A stretch of DNA of 64,000 nt from JANXVY01 sp034408685 (GTDB taxonomy: Bacteria > Pseudomonadota > Alphaproteobacteria > Rhizobiales > Hyphomicrobiaceae): positions 1 through 64,000 of the forward strand of contig JAWXCP010000059.1 of assembly GCA_034408685.1 (NCBI GenBank), in the 5' to 3' direction. Both the position numbers and the translations under genes were made by a program. Shown one piece after another: positions 62,325 through 64,000 of this stretch (positions within the stretch are counted from its first letter, which is position 1; every line of letters begins with the position of its first letter). The notes under the pieces were generated by a model. It searched no databases. It was not told the DNA's origin and saw nothing but the letters and a program-made list of their open reading frames with translations.

Positions 62325-63695
62325 TCAGATTTGGGGCGGCTTGTAGTTGATGATGTCGTCGGTCTTGATCCAGTCGGGCGTACCGGGTTGTAGGCGGACC
62401 TGAGCCCGTTTGGCAAAGATCTGCGCCTGTTTCAGGTCACCTTCGAGGAACGAGGCCTGGGCTACGGCTGAATCGGCTTCTGGCCCTTTGCCCTGCTTGT
62501 AATAAGCGTTGGCCAGCAGCCGGTAGGCACGCGGGTTCTGGTCGTCGATCAACGACTTGCGCAACAGCTCGACGGCCTCGTTGAACGAGGTCGGATCGCC
62601 GACCGCTTGCAAGCTATCGGCGAGCTGCACCCGGATCAGGTTGGCATCAGGCGCCAATTTCAGAGCCTGCCGGAGCGGCGCGACCGACTCGGCTTTACGC
62701 CCGGCCCGTTGCAAAAGGTCACCCTTGACCTCATGGAACCATGGGCTCTGCGGCCGTTCCTTGATCAGGACGTCCATATCCGCAACCGCCGCCTCGAGGG
62801 CACCGGTACCACCCCTGAAGAATTTGGCCAAAGCGCGGGCATATCGCGCAGGCAGCGTCTGGTTGGAAGCCGGATAGCGGTTCATCACCGTCCCCGGGTT
62901 TTCGAGATAGCCCGACAGCTTTGCCCGCATCAAGTCGTGGCGCAGTTGCAGTTCGGGGCTGTCCTTGGTGTTGAAGTGCGTGCTGCTTTCAACAAGATTA
63001 CGAAGCCGCGATAAGCGCTCGGTTGCCACGGGATGACTTCGGACAAAGGCGTCCTTCTGCGAGTCCGAAATATACTCCTGCTGGGCAAACCGCTCGAACG
63101 TCTCGAGCATGCCTCGCCCCGACTGCCGCGTTGCTTCGAGCATCTTGAGCCCGGATTGGTCGGCTGCAGATTCCTGCTGCCGCCGCTCAGCAAGCAGCCC
63201 GCGCTGAATCAATTCCGCGCCGCCCGCCAACACGCCCTGCCCGGCCCCGCCGACCTCGCGGTTGCCGCCCGCGCCGCCGGCGATCATCAGGCCGATCCCG
63301 AGAATGTTGGCGAGCAGCGCCCGCGTCTGATCTTTCGCGATGCGCGCGCGAAGCGCGGCCAGATGGCCACCGGTAATGTGCCCGGTTTCGTGCGCGATCA
63401 CGCCGATCACCTGATTTGGTGTATCGGCGATCATCAGCGAGCCGGTGTTGATGAACACGTTTCGGCCATCGACCACGAAGGCATTGAAGTCGTCCTGCTT
63501 GACGATCCGCATCGCAATGCGGTTGCCGCCAAGACCGCCCGCCTTGAAGATTGGGCGCGCGTAGTCGTTGAGCAGCGTTTCGATCTCGCTGTCGCGGATC
63601 AGGGGAAGCCCCTGCGCGTGGGCGTGTCCACCCACAAAAACTGCTGCCGTTGCGATCAAGGCGCCGGCGGTTCGTGTCAATCGATGTCTAGCCAT
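62325..63695 (-). CDS. Periplasmic M48 metalloprotease with TPR domain (BepA-like)
   Basis: The 456-residue protein has a signal peptide (AGALIATAAVFVGGHAHAQ), a zinc protease domain with HETGH at residues 102-106 (VIGVIAHETGHITGGHLAAL) and the downstream glutamate in QQESAADQSGL, and a C-terminal TPR array (PWFHEVKGDLLQRAGRKAES; AYYKQGKGPEADSAVAQAS). This is the BepA/YfgC layout: BepA assists or degrades outer-membrane proteins during assembly, including LptD. The start MARHRLTRTAG at 63695 is set by the signal peptide. Co-directional with the DsbA-like gene 16 bp downstream. Confidence 0.93.
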   Translation of the reverse strand: MARHRLTRTAGALIATAAVFVGGHAHAQGLPLIRDSEIETLLNDYARPIFKAGGLGGNRIAMRIVKQDDFNAFVVDGRNVFINTGSLMIADTPNQVIGVIAHETGHITGGHLAALRARIAKDQTRALLANILGIGLMIAGGAGGNREVGGAGQGVLAGGAELIQRGLLAERRQQESAADQSGLKMLEATRQSGRGMLETFERFAQQEYISDSQKDAFVRSHPVATERLSRLRNLVESSTHFNTKDSPELQLRHDLMRAKLSGYLENPGTVMNRYPASNQTLPARYARALAKFFRGGTGALEAAVADMDVLIKERPQSPWFHEVKGDLLQRAGRKAESVAPLRQALKLAPDANLIRVQLADSLQAVGDPTSFNEAVELLRKSLIDDQNPRAYRLLANAYYKQGKGPEADSAVAQASFLEGDLKQAQIFAKRAQVRLQPGTPDWIKTDDIINYKPPQI

Positions 63696-64000
63696 GGGCG
63701 TGGTGCAGGCTCCGTAGTCGGCGGTTCCCGCCAAAAGGCGCGCGGGGAGCGTCGCGGCGATGCGCATCGCTCCGCCGCCACAAACCCCAGCCCAAGCGTG
63801 TGTATACCGCAAGTGCCACGCAAGGTCTCGGTTGGCTCACATCAGCGAGCCTAACGATTTCCGTGATAAGCAGATGCGCGGACGGCGAAAATGCGGCAAG
63901 CGCCAACGCGAGCCATTGCAATCGTTGGGTGAACCCGCCGAAATGCGAACGCTGTGCGCGAACGGCAGCTTGGACGAGGACGCCACGTATGGCTGCAGAC
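63696..64000. other. Right-hand end of the window, no gene supported
   Basis: These ~305 bp upstream of the BepA-like gene should hold its promoter. Open frames here (for example 63688-63921, minus) have no recognisable product or good ribosome binding site. A gene entering from the right edge cannot be excluded but is not supported. Confidence 0.4.

Noticed and set aside
63688..63921. 77-residue minus-strand frame at the right edge
   Set aside because: It overlaps the start of the BepA-like gene in another frame and has no supporting motif.

Overview
The window reads as chromosomal DNA of an alphaproteobacterium, most likely Hyphomicrobiales (Rhizobiales). Reasons: high G+C, a Caulobacter/rhizobial-type cpa/tad pilus locus in the order cpaA-B-C-D-E-F-tadB-tadC, an RpoH with the alphaproteobacterial layout, an H-NS-like protein with a GRGRKPNWL core, and ~100-bp dyad repeats resembling those common in Rhizobiales intergenic regions. 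I see no phage, plasmid, transposase, rRNA, tRNA or CRISPR array. The genus cannot be told from the sequence alone.

Layout. 1-9.3 kb: two uncharacterised proteins, then a minus-strand run of chorismate mutase, small membrane protein, alpha/beta hydrolase, rbfA and truB; a lipoprotein; a glutathione transferase/uracil-DNA-glycosylase pair; and trhO. 9.3-17 kb: a dyad repeat, an MFS exporter, a DUF4236 protein, sodB, an H-NS-like gene, a cca/small membrane protein/NUDIX operon and a lysozyme-fold-like envelope protein. 17-25 kb: rplS with a C-terminal helix-hairpin-helix extension, typA, a DEAD-box helicase with a very long low-complexity tail, and a four-gene operon (NTF2-fold protein, panD, GNAT, nitrilase-family hydrolase). 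25-35 kb: a cobalamin riboswitch with a TonB-dependent receptor, a BtuF-like protein and cobU; a polysaccharide polymerase/chain-length pair; a DMT transporter with an enoyl-CoA hydratase. 35-46.5 kb: a complete Flp/Tad pilus locus (tadC, tadB, cpaF, cpaE, cpaD, cpaC, cpaB, cpaA, flp; divergently a pilus N-domain protein and two TadE/G pseudopilins). 46.5-64 kb: TetR regulator, YdjM-like protein, CDF transporter, a lone gspD, universal stress protein, DUF1499 and EF-hand proteins, rpoH, a membrane protein, a second copy of the dyad repeat, an RluD-type pseudouridine synthase, a DUF937-OmpA fusion, a ~950-bp region without a convincing gene but with a promoter and terminator, an M15-type peptidase, a DsbA-like protein and a BepA-like M48 protease.

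Three themes stand out. First, short tandem repeats (7-24 bp units) occur at many places between genes and inside some: a 24-bp unit repeated four times gives four in-frame copies of an 8-residue motif in the NUDIX hydrolase. Second, several familiar gene neighbourhoods are broken up (rbfA-truB without infB or rpsO/pnp, rplS without trmD, rluD separated from rpoH, gspD without other gsp genes). Third, two candidates for undescribed biology: a structured ~570-nt transcript predicted at 60.27-60.84 kb, and the panD-centred operon at 22.8-25.1 kb.
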